From NCBI GenBank assembly GCA_938029995.1, contig CALHGI010000638.1, positions 1-5,201 on the forward strand: 5,201 bases of DNA, given 5' to 3'. A program made the position numbers and the translations under genes. Of this stretch, positions 1-5,201 are shown piece after piece. The stretch is from an uncultured cyanobacterium (lineage in GTDB: Bacteria; Cyanobacteriota; Cyanobacteriia; Phormidesmidales; Phormidesmidaceae). The notes beneath the pieces were generated by a model that saw only the letters and a list, made by a program, of their open reading frames with translations, was not told the origin of the DNA and searched no databases. The number at the start of each line of letters is the position of its first letter. Position 1 is the stretch's first letter.

Positions 1-1101
1 GTGGTCAATAAAGCTATCTAGGCCCAAAATATCCCCCGTTTCAGCAACGGAAGTCTCTGGCACCTCATAGACACCGTCACTAAATATATAGAGATAGCTA
101 TTATCTGGTATCGAGCAGCGTTTCCAGGTATAGGAAGTATCAGGCATCATACCAATGGGCATACCGGGTGTGCGCAGCCGCATCGCCTCTGACAGATGGC
201 TAGCGGAACCATTCATATCCGCGCCATTGACCTGCCCAGAGTCAGGCTCCGTCGGTTGCGACAGCAACACCGCTGGAGGATGGCCAGCGCTGGCATACAT
301 CAACTGACGGTTAACCCGGTTATAGACGCCATACCAAATAGTGAAATATTTTTCATTTTGATCGGTCATCTGAAACATATTGTTCAGACTTTCCAGCACC
401 TTGTCGGGGCGATAAAAGTTAGTACCCGGTAGGGACTGAGATCTCAACACATTGAGCACAGACGTGGAAAGCAGAGCTGCGCCTAGCCCATGACCTGAAA
501 CATCCAATAGATAGATAACCAGATAGTCAGGATCTAACCAATAAAAATCAAAGCAATCACCCCCCAACTGCTGGGATGGCAGAAAACGGGTTTGGATTTT
601 GACCGGAGCTTTATCGGTATCTTGAGGCAACAGTGACTGAACATAGGCGGCGGCCTCTGCCAGTTCATTTTCCAAATACTGCTTTTGTTGCTTTAAGTCT
701 CGGGTGAGCTGACATAGGCGCATGCCGGATTTTACCCGAGCTTTCAGCTCTGCCATGTCGATGGGCTTCATCAGCAGGTCATCGGCCCCAGCTTCTAGGG
801 CTTCCACACGGCTAGCAGTCTCAGCATGGGCCGTAATCAGCAGAAAAGAGCTCATGGATAGGTCCGGATATTCTTTCAACCGACGACAGATCTCTAAACC
901 ATCCACCGTTCCGGGTAAACGCCAGTCGCAAAGAATGACCGGCGGTGTAATCGCCAACGCCTGCTCTAAACCATCCGCTGCCGTTTCTGCCATGGCAACT
1001 CGATACCCCTGGCTTTGCAACATCCGCTGCAGGATACGGCGAATGATCGGATCGTCGTCGATCACTAAAATATCTGCGATAGGATTAGCTGCCTTAACCA
1101 T
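1..1101 (-). CDS. Response regulator with PP2C/SpoIIE-type serine phosphatase output (3' end beyond window)
   Basis: I translated 367 residues from the ATG at 1101 down to base 1; the stop codon lies outside the window. Residues about 10-125 form a receiver domain: acidic pocket D15-D17, predicted phosphoacceptor D59 (in ILCDWRLPG), T90 and K112 (in MKP). Residues about 131-155 are a charged, Leu/Gln/Glu-rich linker likely to be a coiled coil. From about 165 on is a PP2C-like SpoIIE/RsbU domain: GGDCFDF (D182, D185), DVSGHG (D200-G205), SAGHPP (271-276), GMPIG (313-317) and FSDGVYE (D342). All expected metal-binding motifs are present, so the phosphatase is probably active. Family knowledge: such proteins usually dephosphorylate a serine/threonine-phosphorylated anti-sigma-antagonist (STAS) protein when the receiver is phosphorylated. 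The target here is unknown. The ATG at 1101 is the first start codon after an in-frame stop. No clear ribosome binding site precedes it. No membrane segment or signal peptide is visible, so the protein is cytoplasmic. Confidence 0.93.
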   Translation of the reverse strand, partial: MVKAANPIADILVIDDDPIIRRILQRMLQSQGYRVAMAETAADGLEQALAITPPVILCDWRLPGTVDGLEICRRLKEYPDLSMSSFLLITAHAETASRVEALEAGADDLLMKPIDMAELKARVKSGMRLCQLTRDLKQQKQYLENELAEAAAYVQSLLPQDTDKAPVKIQTRFLPSQQLGGDCFDFYWLDPDYLVIYLLDVSGHGLGAALLSTSVLNVLRSQSLPGTNFYRPDKVLESLNNMFQMTDQNEKYFTIWYGVYNRVNRQLMYASAGHPPAVLLSQPTEPDSGQVNGADMNGSASHLSEAMRLRTPGMPIGMMPDTSYTWKRCSIPDNSYLYIFSDGVYEVPETSVAETGDILGLDSFIDH

Positions 1102-1218
1102 TACACCGATACGACGCAGAGGTTTGTTTATAGTGCCATGACCCTAGACCCACGCTGGCATTTTTCCATGGGTCATTGTTAGTTTCACTAATCATGGCAT
1201 TCAGGTTCTACCCAAGTC

Positions 1219-1250
1219 ATAGTAAATAACCAGCAATCGAATGATGTCAA
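1219..1250 (-). promoter_or_regulatory. Candidate promoter for the response regulator-phosphatase gene
   Basis: Read on the minus strand there is a perfect TTGACA (1250-1245), followed after 16 bases by TATTTA (1228-1223), which overlaps a second candidate TACTAT (1224-1219, 20-base spacing). This resembles a sigma-70 promoter and would give a leader of roughly 110 bases before the ATG at 1101. It rests on motif match only; the -10 element is imperfect. Confidence 0.35.
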
Positions 1251-1319
1251 AACGCAATAGGGAACCGTATCAATAAACAAAAATTATTGGTTTCAGCTAG
1301 AGTGTACCCTTCTCAACCA

Positions 1320-1337
1320 GACATATCTAGATATGTC
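1320..1337. promoter_or_regulatory. 18-bp perfect palindrome, possible operator
   Basis: GACATATCT is followed directly by its reverse complement AGATATGTC with no spacer. Perfect symmetry without a loop suits a homodimeric DNA-binding protein better than an RNA hairpin. It lies 219 bases upstream of the response regulator start, about 70 bases upstream of that gene's candidate -35 element, and 590 bases from the cupin start. No regulator is encoded nearby, so the operator role is inference. Confidence 0.4.
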
Positions 1338-1502
1338 GGCGGTTGGCTAAATATGCACACTACAGACTTCCAAGGGGGAAGAGGCAAAAACAGAAAAGCA
1401 ACTGTAATATTTTTTTTGAGCCCCAAAAACAATAGCTAATTATTGTATCTGTCAGATTAGCTTCAGAGATATCCCTGAAAGCCGTAACTTAAAATAACTA
1501 AC

Positions 1503-1544
1503 CTGGCGGACAGACGGCGAATAACTCCGCCGTCTGTCCGCCAG
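1503..1544. repeat. Long hairpin: 17-bp perfect stem, 8-base loop
   Basis: The left arm CTGGCGGACAGACGGCG (1503-1519) is exactly complementary to 1528-1544, with loop AATAACTC. The stem is GC-rich inside AT-rich surroundings. On the plus strand no T-run follows. On the minus strand the stem is followed by a T-rich stretch (GTTAGTTATTTT), which is weakly terminator-like. No annotated gene reads into it from either side, because the flanking genes diverge. Possible roles are RNA structure in a leader or small RNA, or a dispersed palindromic repeat. Confidence 0.85.
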
Positions 1545-1563
1545 AAGCATAATGATCTATTTT

Positions 1564-1608
1564 ATCAGCCTACAGAGAATATCTGTGATGGAGAATTTGT
1601 CGGCTGAT
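1564..1608. repeat. Nested stem-loop
   Basis: ATCAGCC (1564-1570) pairs with GGCTGAT (1602-1608), enclosing a second short inverted repeat, ACAGA (1572-1576) with TCTGT (1582-1586). It is weaker than its neighbours and could be chance. It is listed because it sits between two much stronger hairpins and would extend a continuous folded region. Confidence 0.4.
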
Positions 1609-1650
1609 GCGCTCGCCCTAAAGCACCGACCCTAGCTTTGACGTCTAACG

Positions 1651-1694
1651 CCATGTCATGGGCCCCTAAGTTGATCCCAGGGCCCATGACACGG
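1651..1694. repeat. Hairpin: 12-bp perfect stem plus 2 bp beyond a mismatch
   Basis: TGTCATGGGCCC (1654-1665) is exactly complementary to 1680-1691, with a 14-base loop (1666-1679). After one A/C mismatch the pairing resumes for two C-G pairs (1651-1652 with 1693-1694). No T-run follows on either strand. It shares the core GCCCATG/CATGGGC with the hairpin at 1796-1846, so the two may be related. Confidence 0.75.
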
Positions 1695-1795
1695 ATTGAA
1701 ATCCTTAACCACACTCAGCCAGGTCTCCCTGCCATAACGGTTGTCAGGCTGGGCCATACAGTGGATATCCCTGAAGCTTCGAATGGCGACAGTGC

Positions 1796-1846
1796 ATCCA
1801 TAGCCCATGTCCTGATGCTTGACGCTTTAGGACATGGGCTATGGAT
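1796..1846. repeat. Long hairpin: 18-bp perfect stem, 15-base loop
   Basis: ATCCATAGCCCATGTCCT (1796-1813) is exactly complementary to 1829-1846; the loop is 1814-1828 and a G-T pair could close it by one more step. The right arm ends 80 bases before the cupin start. If transcription of the cupin gene begins upstream, this stem lies in its 5' leader. It is followed on the plus strand by AAAAATTATTG, so it is not a plus-strand intrinsic terminator. Confidence 0.85.
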
Positions 1847-1862
1847 AAAAATTATTGCGAGA

Positions 1863-1876
1863 CCACCCTAGGGTGG
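1863..1876. repeat. 14-bp perfect palindrome upstream of the cupin gene
   Basis: CCACCCT is followed immediately by AGGGTGG. It lies 51 bases upstream of the cupin start, close to where a promoter or operator would be expected. There is no loop, so protein binding is more likely than an RNA hairpin. It may be chance, as short palindromes are frequent. Confidence 0.35.
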
Positions 1877-1926
1877 GGAGCGATTTCTAAGCTATAGGGA
1901 CGCCGCTAACGTTTCAATAATGAAAA

Positions 1927-2391
1927 ATGAATATCACCTGTGATCTACCGACAAGCTGCGTTTTACCCGTTCTTAAATCACCTAATGATTACCAGGTATT
2001 TCGCATTACTCCCGATGATAAAAACCGCTTGGCGCTACTGGTAGACCCCACCTTGGGTGATGCGAAGTTAACTTGTTGCGTAGAAATTTTTGACGTGGGA
2101 GGACGGACACCGTCCCATCGCCATCAGGTAGCGGCAGAAATGTTTTACGTGCTCCAGGGACAAGGTCGCGTCGTCTGTGATGGCAAGAATTCAGCGATTG
2201 GCACAGGGGACAGCATTTTAGTGCCGTCCCATGGCATTCATTTCGTTGAGAATACGGGTTCCACACGCCTTTATCTCCTCAGTGTGATGGTACCTAACGA
2301 AGATTTTGCAGAGTTAATTCGTCAAGGGGTACCGGCGGAATTGGATGAGGAAGACATGGCGGTTTTAGGCCGGACTCACTGCATTTTATGA
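1927..2391 (+). CDS. Small single-domain cupin protein
   Basis: This 154-residue protein is a one-domain cupin. Cupin motif 1 is complete at residues 58-78: G58, five residues, H64-R-H66, four residues, E71, six residues, G78. Motif 2 is at 94-109: G94, P100, H105 and N109 in the expected spacing, but H102 stands where glycine is usual and the glycine is shifted to 103. Predicted metal ligands are H64, H66, E71 and H105, so a metal-binding centre is probably intact. About 35 residues at the C-terminus, rich in acidic residues, follow the barrel. The family includes dioxygenases, isomerases and sensory or storage proteins; the sequence does not decide between them. There is no signal peptide. 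The ATG at 1927 lacks a Shine-Dalgarno site. The stop codon overlaps the start of the hydrolase gene, so the two are very probably one transcript, and the cupin may act on the same substrate or product. Confidence 0.9.
   Translation: MNITCDLPTSCVLPVLKSPNDYQVFRITPDDKNRLALLVDPTLGDAKLTCCVEIFDVGGRTPSHRHQVAAEMFYVLQGQGRVVCDGKNSAIGTGDSILVPSHGIHFVENTGSTRLYLLSVMVPNEDFAELIRQGVPAELDEEDMAVLGRTHCIL
2388..2391 (+). promoter_or_regulatory. ATGA start/stop overlap between the cupin and hydrolase genes
   Basis: The hydrolase ATG (2388-2390) overlaps the cupin TGA (2389-2391). No Shine-Dalgarno sequence is visible in front of the ATG. The hydrolase therefore probably depends on ribosomes finishing the cupin frame, which would tie the amounts of the two proteins together. 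Confidence 0.8.
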
Positions 2392-4019
2392 CCGCCAATT
2401 GTTTACCGGTCAAACCTAAGCAAGTACAGTCGCTGCTGACCCGTGATGGCATCTGCCTGGAGGCGGATGTTTACTATCCCCACGGGGAGGGGCCATGGCC
2501 TGTGTTGCTGATGCGCCAGCCCTATGGCCGTGGGATCGCATCCACCGTTGTCTATGCCCACCCCACCTGGTATGCCGCCCAGGGCTACATTGTGGTGATT
2601 CAAGATGTGCGCGGTCGCGGCACTTCTGGAGGTGAGTTCCAGCTATTTGCCCATGAAGTAAATGACGGATACGACAGTATCCAGTGGGCGTCTGAATTAC
2701 CGGGTAGCGATGGCCAAGTGGGGATGTATGGGTTTTCCTACCAGGGGATGACCCAGCTTTATGCCGCTCAGGCAAAGCCACCGGCTTTAAAGGTTTTAGC
2801 TCCAGCGATGGTGGGGTATGACCCATACCAGGATTGGGCCTATGAAAATGGAGCCTTGAGGTTACAGGCGGGCTTGGGCTGGGCGATTCAACTGGCAGCA
2901 GAAACGGCTCGGTTGAAAGGGGATGCGACCGCCTTTGATGCCCTGCGGGCCGCTTCGCGTAATTTGCCACTCAATGGGCCGATGGTGGCCGATCCGGAGG
3001 TGCTAAAGCACTATGCTCCCGATTCGTTTTGGCATGATTGGCTGGCCCACCCCCAGGATGATCGTTATTGGCGCTCTCTCAAGCCTGACTTAACCGATGT
3101 GGATTTGCCCATGCTCCATGTGGGGGGCTGGTTTGATCCCTATTTGACCGGTGATGTGAGGCTGTTTAAAGAAATCGCTGGCCACAGCCAATATCCTCAG
3201 CACTTTTGGGTGGGGCCCTGGACCCATTTGCCCTGGAGTCACAAGGTGGGGGATAGGGACTTTGGACCTGAGGCGATGAACCCGATCGATCGACTCCAAG
3301 TGCAGTGGTTTGACTATTTTCTAAAGGGGCAAGGCCGTCTGGGGAAAAATTCGGTCAATTTGTTTGAAATGGGCAGCAATGGCTGGCAACGTTTTGAGGA
3401 TTGGCCTGCGGCGACTGAGGTGCAGAAATATTACTTGCAGAGTACGGGTTTGGCTGGGATGCGAGCGGATGATGGGCGGTTAGGGATAGCTGCGCCGACG
3501 GCCCCCGGCAACGATGTGCTGGTACATGATCCGTGGCGACCGGCGCCTACCTTAGGGGGCCATGTGAGTTGGCCTGGGGGGAGTTGCGATCGCACCGCCC
3601 TAGATGGCCGTAGCGATATCCTCACCTACACAACCCCTATGCTGGAGAGCGATCTGACCGTGGCTGGAGAGGTGACCGTGAGGCTACAAATCCAGACGGA
3701 TGCCCCTAGCTACGACATCTGCGCTGTACTCTCGGTGGTGCAGCCTGACGGGGGCGTCTTTAACCTGACCCAGGGCTATAGGCGAATGTTGGAGCCCTGG
3801 GATAGGCCAGTGGTCGTACCCCTACAGCCCACCTGTTTTCGCCTCAAGGCGGGCCAAGCGATGCGCCTGAGTCTTAGTGGGGCTTGCTTTCCAGCCTATA
3901 CGGTGAATTCTGGAACGGTGACAGACGCCCCCAACTTGGTGCCCACGATTGACCACCAAGTGATTACCCTGGCCATCCATCAAGGGACAGAGACCCTAGT
4001 TGTATTACCTCTTAGTTAA
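2388..4019 (+). CDS. CocE/NonD-family serine hydrolase (peptidase S15-like)
   Basis: This 543-residue protein has the layout of the cocaine esterase/glutaryl-acylase/X-Pro dipeptidyl-peptidase family. An alpha/beta-hydrolase domain covers about residues 12-315. Its nucleophile elbow is GFSYQG (115-120) with S117. The acid is D250 in GGWFD and the histidine is H280 in GPWTH. Y46 in RQPYG (43-47) matches the tyrosine that helps form the oxyanion hole in this family. QDVRGRGTSGG (72-82) is a typical family stretch. An insert of about residues 145-235 fits the helical cap. A C-terminal jelly-roll domain runs from about 345 to 543, with the usual LTYTTPML (412-419) and FNLTQGYRR (458-466) segments. 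Length and triad suggest a complete, active enzyme. It should hydrolyse an ester or amide bond, but the substrate cannot be read from the sequence. There is no signal peptide, so it is likely cytoplasmic. It is coupled to the cupin gene upstream and convergent with hisB downstream. Confidence 0.93.
   Translation: MTANCLPVKPKQVQSLLTRDGICLEADVYYPHGEGPWPVLLMRQPYGRGIASTVVYAHPTWYAAQGYIVVIQDVRGRGTSGGEFQLFAHEVNDGYDSIQWASELPGSDGQVGMYGFSYQGMTQLYAAQAKPPALKVLAPAMVGYDPYQDWAYENGALRLQAGLGWAIQLAAETARLKGDATAFDALRAASRNLPLNGPMVADPEVLKHYAPDSFWHDWLAHPQDDRYWRSLKPDLTDVDLPMLHVGGWFDPYLTGDVRLFKEIAGHSQYPQHFWVGPWTHLPWSHKVGDRDFGPEAMNPIDRLQVQWFDYFLKGQGRLGKNSVNLFEMGSNGWQRFEDWPAATEVQKYYLQSTGLAGMRADDGRLGIAAPTAPGNDVLVHDPWRPAPTLGGHVSWPGGSCDRTALDGRSDILTYTTPMLESDLTVAGEVTVRLQIQTDAPSYDICAVLSVVQPDGGVFNLTQGYRRMLEPWDRPVVVPLQPTCFRLKAGQAMRLSLSGACFPAYTVNSGTVTDAPNLVPTIDHQVITLAIHQGTETLVVLPLS
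3586..3593. repeat. HIP1 octamer GCGATCGC
   Basis: This is a single perfect copy of the highly iterated palindrome typical of many cyanobacterial genomes, lying inside the hydrolase gene. It supports the taxonomic assignment. One copy in 5.2 kb is only moderate evidence. Confidence 0.7.
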
Positions 4020-4042
4020 ATCATCCTTGTTCAGGGGGCCCC

Positions 4043-4657
4043 TTAGACCTGTAATACGCCTTTAGAACTGGGGATGGCATGGGCTCGCCGGGGGTCAATT
4101 TCGGTCGCCATGCGCATGGCACGGGCAAAGGCTTTGAAGGTGGCTTCGATGATGTGATGGGAGTTAATGCCGTCCAGCTGGCGAATGTGCAAGGTCATGA
4201 GGCTGTGGTGGACGACGGCCATAAAGAATTCGCGCACCAGCTGGGTGTCGTAGGTACCGACGCGCTGGGTAGGAATGTCGAGGCCATAGGCCAGGTAAGG
4301 ACGACCGGAAAAGTCTAGGGAGACTTGGACGAGGGATTCGTCTAGGGGGGCGACAAAGTGGCCGAAACGGACAATGCCCTTACGATTGCCCAGGGCCTGG
4401 TGCAGGGCCATGCCGAGGGTGATGCCGACGTCTTCGTTGGTGTGGTGGTCGTCGATTTCGAGGTCGCCAGTGGCTTGGATATCGAGGTCAAATAGCCCGT
4501 GGGAGGCGATTTGGTTGAGCATGTGGTCCAGGAAGGGAATGCCGGTGTTGGCATTGCATTGACCGGTGCCGTCGACGTTGAGGGTGACGGTGACATCGGT
4601 TTCTTTGGTGGTGCGGGTGACGGTGGCGGTGCGGGTGGGAAATTCGAGATTTTGCAT
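4043..4657 (-). CDS. hisB: Imidazoleglycerol-phosphate dehydratase
   Basis: This 204-residue, full-length, monofunctional HisB converts imidazole glycerol phosphate to imidazole acetol phosphate in histidine synthesis. The family signatures are all present: GIPFLDHM (39-46), the metal-binding [11 protein letters not shown] (68-78, with H71, H72 and E75), [11 protein letters not shown] (97-107), DFSGRPYL (115-122) and the second metal-binding stretch [15 protein letters not shown] (164-178, with H167, H168 and E171). The C-terminal IPSSKGVL (195-202) is also typical. No phosphatase domain is fused, unlike the enterobacterial bifunctional enzyme. The ATG at 4657 gives the usual N-terminus, running into [12 protein letters not shown]. 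No Shine-Dalgarno site is seen. The enzyme is cytoplasmic and normally a manganese-dependent 24-mer. The gene ends 23 bases from the convergent hydrolase gene and lies 345 bases downstream of aroB on the same strand. Confidence 0.98.
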   Translation of the reverse strand: MQNLEFPTRTATVTRTTKETDVTVTLNVDGTGQCNANTGIPFLDHMLNQIASHGLFDLDIQATGDLEIDDHHTNEDVGITLGMALHQALGNRKGIVRFGHFVAPLDESLVQVSLDFSGRPYLAYGLDIPTQRVGTYDTQLVREFFMAVVHHSLMTLHIRQLDGINSHHIIEATFKAFARAMRMATEIDPRRAHAIPSSKGVLQV

Positions 4658-5002
4658 GGTGATTTTGGATATAGGGGCTGTTTGAGTGGTGGCCCTAGTC
4701 AGGGTTTTGTGAGTTTGATTGATTGGTTGGAGCGATAGGGGCTGCTCAGGGCTTTCCTCCCTGAAACCCTCCTATTTTGGGGGCCTAACTCCCCCACCCC
4801 CCCCGAAACATAGGGTTTGGATAGATGGTTGAGTGTAGTTGCACTGGGTTCTGGTGGGGGGATTACGGTGCTTCGCATGCGCTACGCACCGTAAATGAGT
4901 AGTTTGTTTTTGGGGCTCGCTTTTAGGCTTATTTTATCGGGGATCAAGGCTATGTGAATTGCTCCACCCACAACTCACTGCTCCCCTCTGCCCATTACCT
5001 AA
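4658..5002. other. Spacer between aroB and hisB
   Basis: No gene is visible in these 345 bases. The part next to hisB has two copies of ATAGGGGCTG (4671-4680 and 4735-4744), 64 bases apart. Two weak hairpins follow (4746-4764 with a 6-bp stem, 4777-4795 with a 6-bp stem), then a C-rich tract at 4790-4804. A dispersed-type palindrome lies at 4863-4894. I find no convincing promoter for hisB and no T-tailed terminator after aroB, so readthrough from aroB is possible. Confidence 0.7.
4863..4894. repeat. Palindromic repeat of the GGTGC...GCACC type
   Basis: TTACGGTGC (4863-4871) is exactly complementary to GCACCGTAA (4886-4894), and the 14-base centre contains the palindrome CGCATGCG (4874-4881). 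The combination of a GGTGC arm, a centre built from TTCGC/GCTACGC elements and a GCACC arm resembles small intergenic palindromes that recur many times in cyanobacterial genomes. Membership in such a family is from recall of the pattern; only one copy is in this window. Confidence 0.6.
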
Positions 5003-5201
5003 CTAGAACATCCCTTTCAAAACACTGCGAATAATGTCATCGGTAACTTGGTCAGTGACAAAGGCTTCGCCGATGCGTTTGGGAAGGACAAAGCGTACCT
5101 TGCCGGATTTGACTTTTTTGTCGCTGCGGAGGGTGATGAGGATGTCGTCAATGCTGATATTGGCGGGCAGTTGGGTGGGTAGGTTGGTTTTTTGAATAAT
5201 G
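5003..5201 (-). CDS. aroB: 3-dehydroquinate synthase, C-terminal 65 residues (5' part beyond window)
   Basis: The visible part reads minus-strand from the right edge to the TAG at 5005-5003. It contains the highly conserved AroB C-terminal block with a DKKVK motif, then GKVRFVLP, GEAFVTDQVT and a final helix ending in LKGMF. It is preceded by LPTQLPANISIDDIL, which is also typical of AroB. The full enzyme is about 360 residues and turns DAHP into 3-dehydroquinate, the second step of the shikimate pathway, using NAD and a divalent metal. The nucleotide and metal sites lie in the part outside the window. hisB follows on the same strand after a 345-base gap. Confidence 0.93.
   Translation of the reverse strand, partial: IIQKTNLPTQLPANISIDDILITLRSDKKVKSGKVRFVLPKRIGEAFVTDQVTDDIIRSVLKGMF

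Larger units (their letters stand above)
1102..1926. other. 825-base divergent spacer without a convincing gene, rich in dyad symmetries
   Basis: This stretch separates the minus-strand response regulator from the plus-strand cupin gene. Its left half (about 1140-1500) is AT-rich with stops in all frames and includes a run of eight T at 1410-1417. Its right half (about 1500-1880) holds a series of strong inverted repeats listed separately. A 77-codon open frame at 1638-1871 runs through two of these inverted repeats and resembles no family I know, so I do not call it a gene. I see no tRNA, no CRISPR repeat pattern and no insertion sequence ends. The spacer must carry the promoters of both flanking genes. 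Confidence 0.8.

Noticed and set aside
1102..1139. A longer N-terminus for the response regulator
   Set aside because: The frame is open for a further 14 codons upstream of the ATG at 1101 before a TAG, but contains no ATG, GTG or TTG, and the receiver domain begins normally after the chosen ATG.
722..1141. A 139-codon plus-strand open frame
   Set aside because: It lies antisense to the receiver domain, whose minus-strand translation has every conserved family residue. The Arg/Ser-rich product is typical of a shadow frame.
1367..1417. Short stem (1367-1371 with 1377-1381) and a T-run at 1410-1417 as an intrinsic terminator
   Set aside because: The stem is only 5 bp and is separated from the T-run by 28 bases, and no plus-strand gene reads into it.
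1503..1846. A CRISPR array or transposon ends as explanation for the inverted repeats
   Set aside because: The hairpins differ from each other in sequence and spacing, there are no regular direct repeats with spacers, and no transposase remnant or matching terminal inverted repeats are visible.
1638..1871. A 77-codon plus-strand open frame in the divergent spacer
   Set aside because: It runs through the stems of two long hairpins, so its composition is set by the inverted repeats. It has no ribosome binding site and the product resembles no family I know.
2416..2970. A 184-codon minus-strand open frame
   Set aside because: It is antisense to the CocE-type hydrolase, is rich in Pro, His and Arg and has no recognisable domain. 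The sense frame is clearly the real gene.
4746..4795. Two small hairpins upstream of hisB as a terminator or attenuator
   Set aside because: Both stems are 6 bp in a C/G-tract region where such pairing arises easily, no T-run follows on the minus strand, and there is no His-rich leader peptide.

Overview
The window looks cyanobacterial. The 3-dehydroquinate synthase C-terminus and the complete HisB protein are of the type I would expect from cyanobacteria. One GCGATCGC (HIP1) octamer is present. A GGTGC...GCACC palindrome at 4863-4894 resembles the small dispersed repeats common in cyanobacterial genomes. Recognisable Shine-Dalgarno sites are missing at all four visible gene starts, which is also common in this phylum. 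I cannot name a genus from sequence alone.

Layout from left to right. (1) Positions 1-1101, minus strand: a receiver domain fused to a PP2C/SpoIIE-type serine phosphatase, cut by the left edge but carrying all the expected phosphatase motifs. (2) Positions 1102-1926: an 825-base divergent spacer with no convincing gene. It is rich in dyad symmetry: an 18-bp perfect palindrome, three long hairpins with 17-, 12- and 18-bp perfect stems, one nested weaker stem-loop, and a 14-bp palindrome. (3) Positions 1927-4019, plus strand: a two-gene unit of a small single-domain cupin and a full-length CocE/NonD-type (peptidase S15 family) serine hydrolase, joined by an ATGA start/stop overlap. (4) Positions 4043-4657, minus strand: hisB, convergent with the hydrolase and only 23 bases from it. 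(5) Positions 4658-5002: a 345-base spacer with a dispersed-type palindrome and a C-rich tract. (6) Positions 5003-5201, minus strand: the C-terminal 65 residues of aroB.

The right side is amino acid biosynthesis (HisB in histidine, AroB in the shikimate pathway) on one strand. The left gene is a two-component output protein that probably acts in partner-switching or phosphoprotein signalling. The cupin-hydrolase pair is the least explained coding part: both proteins look catalytically intact, their substrate is unknown, and coupling suggests they are made together. The most unusual non-coding part is the run of strong hairpins at 1503-1846. It lies between two divergent genes, so it cannot be an ordinary terminator of either one. 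It may be a structured leader of the cupin-hydrolase transcript, a small RNA locus, or a cluster of dispersed palindromic repeats.
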